DNA of 51,507 nt. Origin: a virus. Below are positions 33,539 to 41,735 of the stretch, in pieces. Under the pieces are notes generated by a model. It had not been told where the DNA came from. It saw nothing but the letters and a program-made list of their open reading frames with translations, and made no database searches. Position 1 is the stretch's first letter, and each line of letters starts with the position of its first letter. The stretch covers positions 1 through 51,507 of IMG/VR virus record IMGVR_UViG_3300021962_000153. The stretch is one strand, 5' to 3'. Made by a program: the position numbers and the translations under genes.

Positions 33539-34150
33539 ATGCAAAAAGAAATTAAGAAAGAAAAGAACATCCAAGTACTTGCAAACAATTTTATTGAGAC
33601 TAGGGATGAAAGAAGTTTTAAATCACTTTATGAAAGAGTTAAACCCGGGGTATTAAATCATTGCTATGGGATTCTAAAAGACCCGGAGTTAGCAGAGGAT
33701 GCATTCTTGAATGCAATGGCCAAAGTCTGGCAAAAGATAGATCAATATGATAGTTCTAGAGGAAATTTTTCTACGTGGTGTTATAATATTGCTAGAAATG
33801 AATCTCTTCTTCTTCTAAAGACTAGAAAGAAATATGTCCATCTTTCTATAGAAGACCTAGACTATTCTTCCTCTAAGAACGAGGAGAAGAATCCTTCATA
33901 TAATATAGACGAAGATCCCCTCTGGAGCTTTGCTAGCGAAGGAGAGTCTATAGATGATATGTACGAAACAGCAATTGAAGAAATTAGGTCCCTCCCTTCT
34001 CTCTACCGGGACATTATGATAGATAGAGAAATTAATGGGATGAAATATAAAGACATAGCGGAAAAATATGGCATCAAAAAAAGATCTATTGCCACTAGAA
34101 TCAGACGAGCTAGAAATAAAATTCGTCTAAAGATGGAGGAAAACAAGTAA
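33539..34150 (+). CDS. ECF-type RNA polymerase sigma factor (regions 2 and 4)
   Basis: 203 residues. Region 2: 'FKSLYERVKPGVLNHCYGIL', 'ELAEDAFLNAMAKVWQKID' and 'GNFSTWCYNIARNESLLLL' (core-binding and -10 recognition). Region 4: 'EIRSLPSLYRDIMIDREING', 'YKDIAEKYGIKKRSIATRIRRARNK' (helix-turn-helix for -35 recognition, split at 165-190). A long linker with poly-Ser/Asn/Glu joins them. It is distinct from the gp55 homologue at 42821, which lacks region 4. It would redirect host RNA polymerase to a phage promoter class, perhaps middle genes. Start ATG 33539 follows an A-rich leader 'TTATAAAGAGAA'. Confidence 0.9.
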   Translation: MQKEIKKEKNIQVLANNFIETRDERSFKSLYERVKPGVLNHCYGILKDPELAEDAFLNAMAKVWQKIDQYDSSRGNFSTWCYNIARNESLLLLKTRKKYVHLSIEDLDYSSSKNEEKNPSYNIDEDPLWSFASEGESIDDMYETAIEEIRSLPSLYRDIMIDREINGMKYKDIAEKYGIKKRSIATRIRRARNKIRLKMEENK

Positions 34151-34178
34151 TTCCGTCTATAACTTATAAACTATTTTT

Positions 34179-34628
34179 ATGTTCAGAATTTTTAAAGTAT
34201 TAAAAGAAATAAGACTATATAGGGAATATCTGAAGGTGATTAAAAAAGAGTCTTTAGATTCTCCTGAATGGAGCAAATTAAGACTTAGAAGAGATTGGTT
34301 TGGAAGGATCTATACCGTCTTTAATCTTCCCCCTGAAGTCACTAAATCTCCGGACTTCCCAAAATATGCTAGACCAGCATTTGTGTTTGATCAAATTAAG
34401 CCGATTAACGAATACTTAACTAAGCTAAGCCTCCAAGAATTAATTGCCCCTCTTATGAATCCCGTTGAGGGTACTGATGAGGAATCATTCTTGGTCGTTT
34501 ACTCTTTCGTATTTAGACAACTCTCTATTTTATGGATGGCTAGACTGATATTAGAAATTACTCTACTAGTTTTAGCTTATAATCACTGGGACTGGATCTC
34601 TTCTTTATTCCCTTCCATCGGTAAATAA
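34179..34628 (+). CDS. Hypothetical protein with one C-terminal membrane segment
   Basis: 149 residues, not recognised. Basic, helical N terminus ('FKVLKEIRLYREYLKVIKK'), a central 'DWFGRIYTVFNLPPEVT' and a membrane-type helix near the end ('LSILWMARLILEITLLVLAYNHW', residues 113-135). It would sit in the inner membrane with most of the protein on one side. Starts 28 bases after the sigma factor and lies two bases before the nuclease gene. Role unknown; candidates are a superinfection-exclusion or lysis accessory protein, without direct support. Confidence 0.72.
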   Translation: MFRIFKVLKEIRLYREYLKVIKKESLDSPEWSKLRLRRDWFGRIYTVFNLPPEVTKSPDFPKYARPAFVFDQIKPINEYLTKLSLQELIAPLMNPVEGTDEESFLVVYSFVFRQLSILWMARLILEITLLVLAYNHWDWISSLFPSIGK

Positions 34629-34630
34629 TT

Positions 34631-35434
34631 ATGGACTTAAAGCCGATTAGAAAAGATCTAATTAAAAAGCTTTCTGTCTTTAAAGATCCAAACTTTATCT
34701 TTGAAGAAGAAGCTCACACTTACCACTATAGGGACATAAAGTATGATTCGGTAACTTCCTACATTAAGAGATTTAAAACTCCATTCGATAAGGAATACTG
34801 GTCTAAAAAGAAAGCAGCAGAAAGAGGAGTTGATGTTTCTGTAGTTTTAGATGAATGGCAGGGAAAGGCAGATGTTGCTAATGATCTTGGAACAAGAGTT
34901 CATAAATGGATAGAGGATTTTTGGTCAGGTAATGTCAGAGAACTAACCGAAGATGACGAACCCGCTTTTGTAGAGAGAATTGGAAAATTTATGGATCTCT
35001 ATGAAAAAAGATTTAAGAATCTAGTTCCCTTATCTTCAGAGCTTAAAATATTCTGCAGAAAATGGAAGCTCGCTGGAACTATAGATCAGCCTTTCCTAAT
35101 GTGGGACGAAAAACAGAAAATGGTTCTTTTTCTGATAGGAGACTGGAAGACTAACAAAGAGTTTAGATCTGACGAACATCCGAAGGGAAGATATAAAAAA
35201 TTACTCCATCCATTCTCTCACCTTTGGGAGAATCATTTAAATGAATATTCTATCCAGGTTAGTTTATATAGACTGATGCTCGAGGAAGAAATCGGAATAG
35301 AATCTCACGGAGGTTTTTTGTGTCACATTGGACCAGAAGGTCCAGCTAAAATTCACCCGATTAAAGATTTGAGAGAACCCTTAAGAGTTTATCTTCAGCA
35401 CAACAGAGAAGATTCTGATATCTTTGATGTATAA
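34631..35434 (+). CDS. PD-(D/E)XK nuclease (RecB/Cas4-like exonuclease)
   Basis: 267 residues. The order of elements fits the RecB-type nuclease fold: 'SVTSYIKRFKTPFDKEYW' at the N terminus, 'LGTRVHKWIEDFW' (motif with His), 'SSELKIFCRKWKLAGTIDQPF' (acidic Glu and 'AGTID' catalytic Asp, about 137-157), 'VLFLIGDWKTNKEF' (D-x-K catalytic pair, about 170-183) and 'NEYSIQVSLYRLMLEEEIG' (QxxxY motif). No cysteine cluster, so no Fe-S as in Cas4. Probable 5'-3' or end-processing DNA exonuclease used in recombination, host DNA breakdown or nucleotide recycling. Confidence 0.85.
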   Translation: MDLKPIRKDLIKKLSVFKDPNFIFEEEAHTYHYRDIKYDSVTSYIKRFKTPFDKEYWSKKKAAERGVDVSVVLDEWQGKADVANDLGTRVHKWIEDFWSGNVRELTEDDEPAFVERIGKFMDLYEKRFKNLVPLSSELKIFCRKWKLAGTIDQPFLMWDEKQKMVLFLIGDWKTNKEFRSDEHPKGRYKKLLHPFSHLWENHLNEYSIQVSLYRLMLEEEIGIESHGGFLCHIGPEGPAKIHPIKDLREPLRVYLQHNREDSDIFDV

Positions 35435-35453
35435 ATGAAACTTTTTAGTTAAA

Positions 35454-35461
35454 TATAAATA
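35454..35461 (+). promoter_or_regulatory. T4 late-promoter consensus TATAAATA
   Basis: Exact TATAAATA, the T4 gp55-dependent late -10 element, 18 bases before the ATG at 35480. This is the only perfect T4 form among the boxes I checked and helps tie the other TATATA boxes to late transcription. Confidence 0.65.
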
Positions 35462-35479
35462 GAATAATAAAAATATAAA

Positions 35480-36007
35480 ATGAGCAACAAGAAATCAACT
35501 CCTACTCCTCTTGCTTCTAGCGAAATCCCAACTACATTTTCTGGAGCTTCTGTAGATTATGCAGATTCTTTCATCGACACGCTAGATCACAAGAAAATTA
35601 AATCTCTCGAAGATCAGATCAAAGATCTAAAAGAGAAAAATTCTAAGAAAGTTTATGCAGTAAAAATGAATGCAGATCTTTTGGTTACCCTAATCGATTT
35701 TGTAGAAAAGAATGCCGAATGGTCTCAGACTGAGTCTTTGGGAGTAATCGAAGTCCACAAAATTCTTACTGGTCTTAAGAAAGAAGGGGTGAAAGACAAT
35801 ACGATCTTTATTGAATCACTTCCATTAGAAGCAGTTCACTATTTTCTTTCTAAGGTTAGAGGAAAAGGTCTAAAGGAAGCACAAAACTTTATTTCTTTAT
35901 TTAAGCCAATTTCGATTGCTTTGGAAGAAGTTAAAAAAGATGCAGAAGCTATCCAATCTCTAGAAAAAGATCTAGTAGCTGCTCAACAAGGAATTGAAAC
36001 AGCCTAA
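35480..36007 (+). CDS. Hypothetical coiled-coil protein
   Basis: 175 residues, not recognised. Ser/Thr/Pro-rich N terminus ('NKKSTPTPLASSEIPTTF'), a coiled coil at about 38-57 ('KKIKSLEDQIKDLKEKNSKK'), a compact helical core ('LVTLIDFVEKNAEW', 'IEVHKILTGLKKEGVK', 'LEAVHYFLSKVRGKGL') and a final coiled coil. Preceded by the perfect TATAAATA late promoter and closed by a strong terminator, so it forms its own late transcription unit and is likely abundant, perhaps a virion or assembly protein. Confidence 0.75.
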   Translation: MSNKKSTPTPLASSEIPTTFSGASVDYADSFIDTLDHKKIKSLEDQIKDLKEKNSKKVYAVKMNADLLVTLIDFVEKNAEWSQTESLGVIEVHKILTGLKKEGVKDNTIFIESLPLEAVHYFLSKVRGKGLKEAQNFISLFKPISIALEEVKKDAEAIQSLEKDLVAAQQGIETA

Positions 36008-36032
36008 TAAATAGTAAAAATTAAATCTTTCG

Positions 36033-36059
36033 GAAAAGAGCACATCTCGTGCTCTTTTC
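36033..36059 (+). terminator. Rho-independent terminator
   Basis: Perfect 11-bp stem: GAAAAGAGCAC at 36033-36043 and GTGCTCTTTTC at 36049-36059 with loop ATCTC. Followed by T-rich sequence. Closes the single-gene late unit at 35480-36007. Confidence 0.88.
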
Positions 36060-36087
36060 TGTTTCTTAGGGATTTATTTTTCCGGAG

Positions 36088-36096
36088 GATATATAC
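36088..36096 (+). promoter_or_regulatory. Late-promoter-like box GATATATAC
   Basis: 23 bases before the ATG at 36120, in the same 'GGATATATAC' context as 25059-25068. Starts the transcript for the two membrane proteins and the following pair. Confidence 0.57.
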
Positions 36097-36119
36097 AGAA
36101 TATAATTAAAAATCAAGTC

Positions 36120-36410
36120 ATGAATAAAATAGACAATTTTTTATCGAAACACGGGACAAAGATCATAATTATCCTTTTGTTCCTTACCTATCTTAAATCT
36201 TGTGGAACCAGTTCCGAACTGCACAAAGTTAAGAAAGAATTCCAGGCTCAAAAAACCATCATCGATGCACTTCCAAATAGAAAGGACATTGAAATAGAAG
36301 GTCTAAAGGCAGAAAAAAGAATGATCCAGTCGGTAGATAGAAAAATCTTAGATGTAAATAGACAATCTGAGATTGACCTCGAAATTAAGAAATTACAAAC
36401 AAAAAACTAA
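36120..36410 (+). CDS. Small membrane-anchored coiled-coil protein
   Basis: 96 residues. N-terminal hydrophobic helix 'IIIILLFLTYLKSCGTSS' (about 15-32) followed by a charged, coiled-coil tail to the end. 'YLKSC' resembles a Bacteroidota-style lipoprotein signal ending in Cys28, so it may be a lipoprotein rather than a single-pass protein. It overlaps the next membrane protein gene by one base. The TM plus coiled-coil layout is shared by inner-membrane spanins, but no matching outer-membrane partner is next to it, so that is only a possibility. Confidence 0.72.
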   Translation: MNKIDNFLSKHGTKIIIILLFLTYLKSCGTSSELHKVKKEFQAQKTIIDALPNRKDIEIEGLKAEKRMIQSVDRKILDVNRQSEIDLEIKKLQTKN

Positions 36411-37255
36411 TGAAAGACAAACTTGTACATAGGTTCATTATTGGAACTTTTGTGTCCTTGTATTTGCTTGTTAGTATCATTTCTACGATTCACGTAATAG
36501 AATTCTTCAAGCTGTCTAACCCCTATTGGTTAGCAGTTTCCCTTGCAATTGGATTTGAGCTGGGAGCAGCAGCTTCTCTAGCTTCTTTGATTATTCTAGA
36601 TAAGATGAACAAAACTCTTGTTTGGATGCTATTCGGGACTATTACTCTTATGCAGATGCAAGGAAACATGTATTATGCATTCGTCCACATGGAAAACTTC
36701 CAGGGATGGTCTGAGCTGTTTGGTCTCATCGAAGAAGATGTAGTTTATCAAAAAAGAGTTCTTTCTGCAGTTTCTGGAGCAATTCTTCCATTAGTAGCTC
36801 TTGGATTTATTAAATCTCTAGTTGATTATATTAAACCACAGTCAGAATTCACGACTAAAGAAGAGTCTAAAATAGAGGAAACCCCAGTTGAAACCAAAGA
36901 GGAAAAGTTTTCTTATACCCCTGAAGAACTGGAAGAGACGAAAGAATGGGATGTAACTTTAGAGGATGGATTAGAAGATGAACCGATAGTTGAAGAAATC
37001 AAGGAAAAGAGAGACGAAGATCACGAATTAGACCTGGTTTTAAATGAAATGGTGGAAGATCTCGAAACATCTGCGCCGGAGGAAAATAATACTTCTTCTG
37101 ATTTTGTAGGTGGATACTATGGAGATATCTTGATTGATGGTAACGGACCTTCGACTCAAACAGAAGAATCTCAGGTTTTACCCGTTAATTCTAACAGGGG
37201 GGTTCCACAGATAGACTCAGCTAGTAAAGTTTACATAAGCCCAACAAGATTATAA
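36410..37255 (+). CDS. Four-helix membrane protein with acidic tail
   Basis: 281 residues. Four membrane segments: about 8-30 ('IIGTFVSLYLLVSIISTI'), 41-63 ('AVSLAIGFELGAAASLASL'), 68-92 ('LVWMLFGTITLMQMQGNMYY') and 119-140 ('AVSGAILPLVALGFIKSLV'). The remaining half is acidic and disordered (many E/D), ending 'ASKVYISPTRL'. Not recognised. It is expressed with the preceding membrane protein and a pair of probable virion proteins, all from a late-type promoter. Possible roles include a membrane-linked assembly or host-takeover factor. Confidence 0.75.
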   Translation: MKDKLVHRFIIGTFVSLYLLVSIISTIHVIEFFKLSNPYWLAVSLAIGFELGAAASLASLIILDKMNKTLVWMLFGTITLMQMQGNMYYAFVHMENFQGWSELFGLIEEDVVYQKRVLSAVSGAILPLVALGFIKSLVDYIKPQSEFTTKEESKIEETPVETKEEKFSYTPEELEETKEWDVTLEDGLEDEPIVEEIKEKRDEDHELDLVLNEMVEDLETSAPEENNTSSDFVGGYYGDILIDGNGPSTQTEESQVLPVNSNRGVPQIDSASKVYISPTRL

Positions 37256-37259
37256 CAAG

Positions 37260-37940
37260 ATGTCAGCAACAGGAGAATTTGCATCGTATCTAGGAACAAC
37301 TGGATATAACTACGACGGAGGAAACGCGTACAATACAAGCTTATTGGAGCTTGCAGACGGAAATAGCACCTCTGTTCTTCCTCCTGGTGCTTCTGCAGCA
37401 TTTAAAGTCGACTATGCAATCATAGCGATAAATAAAACAGCTCTGAGAAGAGTAAATTTAACATTTGCAGATTTTAATGATCCTCATAATGTTAGATTTT
37501 ATAATACTGCAATCAATGTTTCTTGGCAGAAATACACAGAAGAGACTTTAAATTTGGTTTCTTTCTTTCACCCAATTCAGTCTTTCAGTAACTATCAAAA
37601 GCAAACTTTTAATCTTGCCCCTCTTTCCTCTATCAACTTTGACATCGGAAACTTTGACGAGACGTTTGGAGAAGTTAGCCTTTTAATGGCTCAGGCCGAA
37701 TATCTACCTCATTTAGTAGAAGATCCATATAATATTATCTATTGGAACTATAAAAACTCCCCTAGATATGCGATGGGTCAATTTATGGTTTTAACCGGAG
37801 CAGTTAAAACCAGTTCCAATTGGAAGGGATGGCAGGTAGATCCTACTCTAGAACCCGATTACGATGGAATTACTCCTGGATTTGTCTTTACTAATCCTAC
37901 AGACTTTACGGTGAGATTAACAATATTAACCGCTAACTAA
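37260..37940 (+). CDS. Probable virion protein, paralogue pair member 1
   Basis: 226 residues, beta-rich and unrecognised. The C-terminal third ('IIYWNYKNSPRYAMGQFMVL', 'FTNPTDFTVRLTIL') aligns with the neighbouring gene ('WTYEGNTYPLGELMILSG', 'ITNPHDAMNVKLEIM'), and the N-terminal parts share a jelly-roll-like pattern. Starts with 'SATGEFASYLGTTGYNYDGG', a Gly/Thr-rich stretch seen in fibre and decoration proteins here. One-base overlap with the next gene. A surface or decoration role is inferred. Confidence 0.75.
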   Translation: MSATGEFASYLGTTGYNYDGGNAYNTSLLELADGNSTSVLPPGASAAFKVDYAIIAINKTALRRVNLTFADFNDPHNVRFYNTAINVSWQKYTEETLNLVSFFHPIQSFSNYQKQTFNLAPLSSINFDIGNFDETFGEVSLLMAQAEYLPHLVEDPYNIIYWNYKNSPRYAMGQFMVLTGAVKTSSNWKGWQVDPTLEPDYDGITPGFVFTNPTDFTVRLTILTAN

Positions 37941-38485
37941 TGGCAACTAGACCTATTATATGTCCTCCTGGAACAGTTCCTGGATTTATCTTCTTCAAAG
38001 ATAAATTTGTGCTGGAAGAAGGAGGAGTAAAAACTACATTCTTTAATCTTTCTGATATTCTTTTGGGAGTTAGTGCTTACTCTAGAATTAAAATAAGTTT
38101 AAAGGCAAGTACCTCGGTAATGCTAAGTCAGACCGATCTGGTAGATAATGAAGGATTTGTTAGATGGATTGCAATTAAGGTTATTTATCCCGCACCAGTA
38201 AATCCGATTCTTTATAATTCGGAACTCCCTTTTGTCCCTGGATATCCAAGACCAACGAACGGAACTCCTCAGAACCAGAAGTATTTAACCTGGACATATG
38301 AAGGAAACACGTATCCTCTTGGTGAATTGATGATTTTATCCGGTAATCCTGCTGGATCCATCAACTCTGAACTTATTGGATGGAACCTTTCGGACCAGGA
38401 CATTGCTTTCCCTGGTGGTGGAATAACAATCACAAACCCTCACGATGCCATGAACGTTAAGTTAGAAATAATGGTAGCAAGATAA
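37940..38485 (+). CDS. Probable virion protein, paralogue pair member 2
   Basis: 181 residues, shorter relative of the preceding gene product. Beta-rich, with 'GVKTTFFNLSDILLGVSAYSR' (about 29-49), 'FVRWIAIKVIYPAPVNPI' and the shared 'MILSG...GW..SDQDIAFPGGGITITNP' ending. No membrane segment or enzyme motif. The two genes probably form a heteromer or sit at different places in the particle. A 94-base gap with two promoter-like boxes and a palindrome follows. Confidence 0.75.
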   Translation: MATRPIICPPGTVPGFIFFKDKFVLEEGGVKTTFFNLSDILLGVSAYSRIKISLKASTSVMLSQTDLVDNEGFVRWIAIKVIYPAPVNPILYNSELPFVPGYPRPTNGTPQNQKYLTWTYEGNTYPLGELMILSGNPAGSINSELIGWNLSDQDIAFPGGGITITNPHDAMNVKLEIMVAR

Positions 38486-38513
38486 AAAAATAACAATTTT
38501 TAGAAAAAGATTG

Positions 38514-38522
38514 AATATATAA
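38514..38522 (+). promoter_or_regulatory. Late-promoter-like box AATATATAA
   Basis: First of two boxes before the 989-residue protein. Its context 'AAAGATTGAATATATA' repeats the one at 7426-7441. Lies 57 bases before the ATG. Confidence 0.48.
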
Positions 38523-38530
38523 GAGAAAAA

Positions 38531-38548
38531 TTTCCTCAACTGAGGAAA
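38531..38548 (+). repeat. Perfect palindrome between two promoter boxes
   Basis: TTTCCTCA at 38531-38538 and TGAGGAAA at 38541-38548 with an AC centre. It abuts the downstream GATATATAA box at 38549 and lies 8 bases after the upstream one. No T run follows, so it is more like an operator or a 5'-leader hairpin than a terminator. Confidence 0.6.
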
Positions 38549-38557
38549 GATATATAA
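38549..38557 (+). promoter_or_regulatory. Late-promoter-like box GATATATAA
   Basis: Immediately follows the palindrome and lies 22 bases before the ATG at 38580. Confidence 0.57.
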
Positions 38558-38579
38558 TCTGTAAAAAAATAACAGGAAA

Positions 38580-41549
38580 ATGGATTTAATAAACAAACTA
38601 CAAAATCTAAAAGAAACTACTCAATCCAGAGAAGTTAAAGATTTGTGTGAAACCTACATCACTGAACTGAAGAAGGGAAACACTTCTATTACTGAATCTC
38701 AGGTTGTGGAAGCCATAGAATCTAGAGAAGAGAACACAATCTCTCCAATCGAAGCTCTAAGAAATGAAGAGCTAGAGAGATCTAAATCTAGAGCTAAAAT
38801 GCTTGCTGAATCTTGGGGAGGACTTAATTCCTTCAATCCTTCTAAGAACTCTGGTTCTTATGTAGACGGGGCAGAAGAAGAGCAAAAGCCATCTAGCGAG
38901 ATTCAAAATAAATTAAACGAAGCTCTTGAGGGAATGGCGAAGTTCGACAAGTCTGCTGCTTCATTTGTTGATTCCAACAAAGTTGAAAACTTAGGGATTC
39001 TAGAATCTATCCTAGAACTTTCTAAGAGAGGTATCTACGAGCATGGTAATTTTAAAATTCTTTGCGAGAACTACGTTAATATTCTAAAGAACAAAAACGT
39101 TCCTGAGTATTGGGTTGCTGAGAATTTCATCTCTGACTTCTCTAACTTCTCGTGGGACAGCAGCGTTAAAGCTGCAGTAAATAGAGTTGCTGAGTCTTGC
39201 AATACTCTTAGACCAGAAATCGAAGTTTCTAAAGCTTTGTATCAAATCGAGAACACAGGAAGCTCTGACTTCTATACTCCTGTTAAAGAATCAATCTCTA
39301 AATGGTTAGTTTCTGAATCCAAATCTATTCCTGCCCTTTCAAAAGAACTTAGAGTTTGGTCTTTCAACCCAGTTGTTAAGAACCTTATTAATAATTTAAC
39401 TCTTCTTGAGACAAATGATTCTAAAATGAATATTCCTACTATCAACGGAAATTCTGAAATCAGAAAAATTTATTCTCCTGTACTAGTTGAAAACAATAAA
39501 ACTATTTTTGCAATCGGTAAAACTTTATTTGAAGGTAGCTCTGAAGGAGTTAGAAAACTTTCTAATAGAGATGTTGCTAATATGGACAAAGAATTCTTGG
39601 GTCTCCTTGAGACTTTCTACACAGAAGGTGTTAAAGTTAACGAGAATGGAATTTCCATTTATGCTGGAGACACTAGAATTTCTATTGTTGAAGAAAACGA
39701 AGAAACTAGAATCTACCTAAATGATGATCTTGCTAAATTTGGTGATTACAACCAGCTTGCAAAGCTTATCACTTTGAAGGTTTCAAGAGGACTTGCAACC
39801 AACGAAAATAAACTCATCTCTGATACAATTAGACTTTACGAAAACTTTGATAAAATTGTAGATCTAGACTTTGCTAAGTCTATCGTTTCTAAGGTTTACG
39901 AAGGTGCTTCTGTTAGTTTGATTAAGTGGGACGGAAAGATGTATCTTCAGAAGGTTAACGAAGCAATGAGAGAAAATTCTCTATTTGCAGTTAACGGATC
40001 TCAAGCAGCTAACATCGTTAAAGACTTCTTGAAATACGACGTTTCAGAAGGTTTAACTGAATTCTTGGATGGCGAGAGAAAGATTAAGTCCATCATGATT
40101 AACGATAGAAAGAAAGTTATAGATAACATTGCTATCGTAGAAGGTGAAATGAAGAAGATCGAAACCCTAGTGGCTTCAAATCCTCTATTCAAAGGATCTA
40201 ACCAGCTTTCACAAGCTTATTCTATTCTTGAAAAAGAACTTCAGACTCTTAAGTCTAAATGGTCTACTATCAATGCAGAATTAGATTCTATTGAAAATAA
40301 TCCTACCGTGATTGAAGATCTAATGGAAGATTCTAAATTCACAGTTGGGGATTACGTTAAAGTTAAAGAAAACGGAAATACTGGAAAGATTATTTCAGTA
40401 GATACTACATCAGGTTCTTACACTGTTCTTTTGGATAGTGGAAAGACCGGTGATTTTGGAGTAGAAGATATCGTTGATCTTGAAGATGCATTCCAAAAAT
40501 CTTCAGACGAGAACGCAGAAGAAGGCGAAGGTGTAAAAGAGTCTAGCACTCCTTTAGCAAAAGCCCCATCTACTGGTAAATTAGTTCACGGTAAAACTCC
40601 AGCTCAAGTGTTAAAAGCTAGCACTTCTGCAGCTCCATCTGCTAAGACTCAAGACCAAGACGGAAAGAAAGACGTTGAAAATCTTAAAGATGCAAATCTA
40701 GAAGAAGCACCAGAAAGCAAAAATAAGCCTACCGACTACGAAGTAAACGACGAAAACGGGTATAATCTAGAAGAATCTAACCAACCTTCACTAGCTACTG
40801 CTCCTCAAGGAAAACCTAAAGGAACTAACATGGCTACAGAATGGGAAAAGTCTGGACTAAAGGCTATGAATTTAGCTTCTACCCCCGGTAAAGAAGAGGG
40901 AGATGCAGATTATAAAGTTGAATATCCAGATCCTAAAGCTTCTAAGAAGCCTGAGATCACTGGAAATTCCAACATGGCGGTTGCTCCGGGATCGGGAAAA
41001 TCTAAAATGGACGAGTCGGATCTTTCTAAATTAGATCCAGCTCTTGCTACTGCACCAGGCGCACAAGTCGGAGACTCAGGATATGCAATTAAGATCGACC
41101 TTCCTAAAGCTAGCAGTCCAGAGATCGACAATCTTGATACTGCAGAGCTAGTAACAGCTCCAGAAAAAGGTTCTAAGGTTCCTTCTAAAGACACAACAGA
41201 TCCAAACTTCGCTACTTCCCCAGGGAAAGTAGAAGGAGACGCAGGATATGAAGTTGAATATTTGGATGCTAAAGCTTCTAATAATGCAGATATTGACAAT
41301 TTGGATACTGCAGACTTAGCAGAAACACCTTCAAAAGGTGCAGACGGAGAAGTTGATTATGAGCTTAACGCTGAAATGGGTTACAATATTGGAGAAGGAG
41401 AAAATTCATCTCCAACCGAATTAACTCTAGATGGAATTAAGAACTTCATCATGGAGAATAAAGATTCTGAAGAGGTACAAAAAATGCTTCAATCGATTTT
41501 CGTAAATGAAGGATTTGACAGACCTAGTCCAGAATTAAAAAAAAATTAA
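38580..41549 (+). CDS. Large repeat protein with KOW-like domain (candidate head core or structural protein)
   Basis: 989 residues. The first 560 are helical and acidic ('LVETFYTEGVKVNENG'-like segments, 'LKVSRGLATNENKLISDTIRLYENF' over about 398-422). A KOW/SH3-like module follows at about 587-625 ('FTVGDYVKVKENGNTGKII'). The last 250 residues are a degenerate repeat built on 'LATAPG..GDAxYxVEYxDxKAS' and 'DIDNLDTAxLxxAP' (residues about 735-930). It stops at TAA 41547 just after an A9 run, and the -1 frame stays open with similar repeat-type sequence to 41731. Many [LI]-x-E sites would suit prohead protease processing. Not clearly homologous to a T4 gene. Confidence 0.82.
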   Translation: MDLINKLQNLKETTQSREVKDLCETYITELKKGNTSITESQVVEAIESREENTISPIEALRNEELERSKSRAKMLAESWGGLNSFNPSKNSGSYVDGAEEEQKPSSEIQNKLNEALEGMAKFDKSAASFVDSNKVENLGILESILELSKRGIYEHGNFKILCENYVNILKNKNVPEYWVAENFISDFSNFSWDSSVKAAVNRVAESCNTLRPEIEVSKALYQIENTGSSDFYTPVKESISKWLVSESKSIPALSKELRVWSFNPVVKNLINNLTLLETNDSKMNIPTINGNSEIRKIYSPVLVENNKTIFAIGKTLFEGSSEGVRKLSNRDVANMDKEFLGLLETFYTEGVKVNENGISIYAGDTRISIVEENEETRIYLNDDLAKFGDYNQLAKLITLKVSRGLATNENKLISDTIRLYENFDKIVDLDFAKSIVSKVYEGASVSLIKWDGKMYLQKVNEAMRENSLFAVNGSQAANIVKDFLKYDVSEGLTEFLDGERKIKSIMINDRKKVIDNIAIVEGEMKKIETLVASNPLFKGSNQLSQAYSILEKELQTLKSKWSTINAELDSIENNPTVIEDLMEDSKFTVGDYVKVKENGNTGKIISVDTTSGSYTVLLDSGKTGDFGVEDIVDLEDAFQKSSDENAEEGEGVKESSTPLAKAPSTGKLVHGKTPAQVLKASTSAAPSAKTQDQDGKKDVENLKDANLEEAPESKNKPTDYEVNDENGYNLEESNQPSLATAPQGKPKGTNMATEWEKSGLKAMNLASTPGKEEGDADYKVEYPDPKASKKPEITGNSNMAVAPGSGKSKMDESDLSKLDPALATAPGAQVGDSGYAIKIDLPKASSPEIDNLDTAELVTAPEKGSKVPSKDTTDPNFATSPGKVEGDAGYEVEYLDAKASNNADIDNLDTADLAETPSKGADGEVDYELNAEMGYNIGEGENSSPTELTLDGIKNFIMENKDSEEVQKMLQSIFVNEGFDRPSPELKKN
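40785..41370 (+). repeat. Degenerate protein-coding tandem repeats
   Basis: Within the 989-residue CDS, units recur as '(L/F)AT(A/S)PG', 'GDA(D/G)Y(K/E)VEY', 'KAS', 'DNLDTA(E/D)L'. At least four units can be traced (near 40790, 40870, 41040 and 41210). The DNA copies are diverged, so the repeats are old or selected at protein level. Confidence 0.7.
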
Positions 41550-41731
41550 AGTCAGCTCTTAGCAAAGTTTGGGCTTTTGCTCCCGAAAATGAGGAAGCAG
41601 AAGGAAAAAAATCCCAACCTGATATTGAAAGTTCTGAAGGAAAAATGAGTGTAGCTCCAGACGGGAAACCGAAAAAATCTGAAGATACACTCATTTCTCG
41701 TGAAGACGAAGAGGGAGAAGACAAAGAATAA
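41537..41731 (+). other. A9 slippery run and open -1 frame extension
   Basis: Nine A at 41537-41545 lie two codons before the zero-frame stop. Reading back one base gives TTA AAA AAA AAA TTA AAG and an open frame to TAA 41729-41731. It encodes about 60 residues, including 'ALSKVWAFAPENEEAEGK' and 'GKMSVAPDGKPKKSEDT', which matches the repeat style of the upstream protein ('NMAVAPGSGKSK'). So this is a programmed -1 frameshift, a transcriptional slip, or a one-base sequence error. The product would then be about 1050 residues. Confidence 0.65.
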
Positions 41732-41735
41732 AATT

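Noticed and set aside
36120-37255. Spanin pair
   Set aside because: The first gene has a TM plus coiled coil, but the second is a four-helix membrane protein rather than an outer-membrane lipoprotein, and no holin or endolysin is adjacent.
40910-41299. Long open frame on the - strand inside the 989-residue gene
   Set aside because: It mirrors the repeat-coding + strand, has no promoter or start context and would overlap a well-supported gene completely.
41524-41724. - strand frame across the end of the repeat gene
   Set aside because: The + strand -1 frame in the same place continues the repeat style of the upstream protein, so it explains the sequence better.
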